From contig JAZBQD010000015.1 of the NCBI GenBank assembly GCA_036583965.1, positions 70,348,330 to 70,412,329 of the forward strand: DNA of 64,000 nt. The letters are read 5' to 3'. The position numbers and the translations under genes are program-made. The notes under the pieces are model-generated. The model was not told where the DNA came from. It searched no databases and saw only the letters and a list, made by a program, of their open reading frames with translations. Of the stretch, positions 63,313 to 64,000 are shown piece after piece; the first letter of the stretch is position 1, and each line of letters opens with the position of its first letter. This DNA is from Prunella strophiata. Its lineage: Eukaryota; Chordata; Aves; Passeriformes; Prunellidae.

Positions 63313-64000
63313 GTATGGCTTTATCCTCTATCCTTTGTTGTCTTTGTCCATTCCAACTTTGACATAAATCTGCAACAGAGGGCAGTGTTTAATATTTTTT
63401 GCTCCCACATGCCCACCAAGTCTGAAAACAGTAAAGGTGTTACTAATAATGGCATAGGAAGCCTTGCACATTTTGAAGAGAGGCTGTAAAGTAACATTTT
63501 CTAGCTATATGAGATAAGACAGTACCTGTGAATCATGGTGTGATGGAGGTATTGACTTGTCTTGATCTTCCTGGCAGAGGGAGTTTGCTCTGTAACTGTT
63601 TGTCTGTAGACTCATGGCTGTGATAATACAGATTTATCCTACCTGGGGGCAGAGAAGTAAGACACAAGAAATGACTGGCTCAGTCAGGATGATTTTCACA
63701 TCATTCTGATGTGAAAATTGATGCTTCCTAATTGTCACAAAGAAACAATTCCTCAGGATTAGAAACTTTCCCTAAAAACATGGTTTAATATCTCTCAGTT
63801 AGTTGGTTGATTTCTTAGAGAAGGCTAATCATGATGGCATGTTGGAATTGCTGGGTGAGACAACCTGCCATGTTGTGTCCTAGGAAGAGCTGGAGGCCAG
63901 CATGATGTTTTCTGTTTCCTGGTGAATAGATAAAGCTACAAAGATATCAATTCCAGTCCAAAATAAGTGTTCAAACTTCTTATATTTCTCTGATGAAATA
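63313..64000 (+). other. ADCY2: ADCY2 intron, 5' part, after exon i
   Basis: It begins gtatgg. The expected next coding segment (QWLKSEDIQ-like) is absent, so the window ends within this intron. It contains one perfect hairpin at 63692-63718. Confidence 0.88.
63692..63718. repeat. Perfect 12-base-stem hairpin
   Basis: attttcacatca is followed by ttc and then by its exact reverse complement tgatgtgaaaat. The function is unknown, and it is too short for a microRNA precursor. Confidence 0.9.

Overview
The window is vertebrate nuclear DNA, almost certainly avian. It is AT-rich, spliced, and dominated by long introns. Its repeats are CR1-type LINE fragments, several with the 3' end and octamer-like tail typical of birds, and a bird-type ERVL-like solo LTR. 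I see no bacterial features: no operons, ribosome binding sites or CRISPR arrays. I cannot fix the species; the repeats would fit a passerine or another neoavian bird.

The only protein-coding gene I can support is the middle of ADCY2 (adenylate cyclase type 2), on the + strand. Nine exons were placed by translation and GT-AG boundaries: 17143-17292, 51010-51158, 52305-52416, 53487-53614, 58396-58554, 58933-59065, 59395-59571, 60894-60937 and 63232-63312. Together they are 1,133 bases, that is 377 full codons plus two bases. All reading-frame phases join without a stop. They encode the last helix of the first membrane bundle, the linker helix, the whole C1a catalytic half with both metal-binding aspartates, and most of the C1b regulatory segment. 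The first exons lie upstream of the window. The second membrane bundle and C2 lie downstream.

Layout: 1-17142 is the end of a long intron. 17293-51009 is a 33.7-kb intron holding most of the repeats: CR1 pieces, a degraded solo LTR, a 180-bp pentanucleotide microsatellite, two long poly-A runs and two GC-rich blocks of unknown origin. 51010-63312 is the exon-dense catalytic part. 63313-64000 is the start of the next intron.

Most other open frames are 60-160 codons long, lie in introns, and are explained by repeats, simple sequence or chance. I found no convincing undescribed system. The items most worth a second look are a possible in-frame tandem splice acceptor next to a CR1 insertion at the fifth exon, a diverged 44-base exon in C1b, a possible poison exon after a T24 tract, a cluster of small tandem duplications in one short intron, palindrome pairs, and a GC-rich intronic block with a 103-codon open frame. 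Coordinates of repeats are approximate because they were judged by eye against remembered avian consensus sequences.
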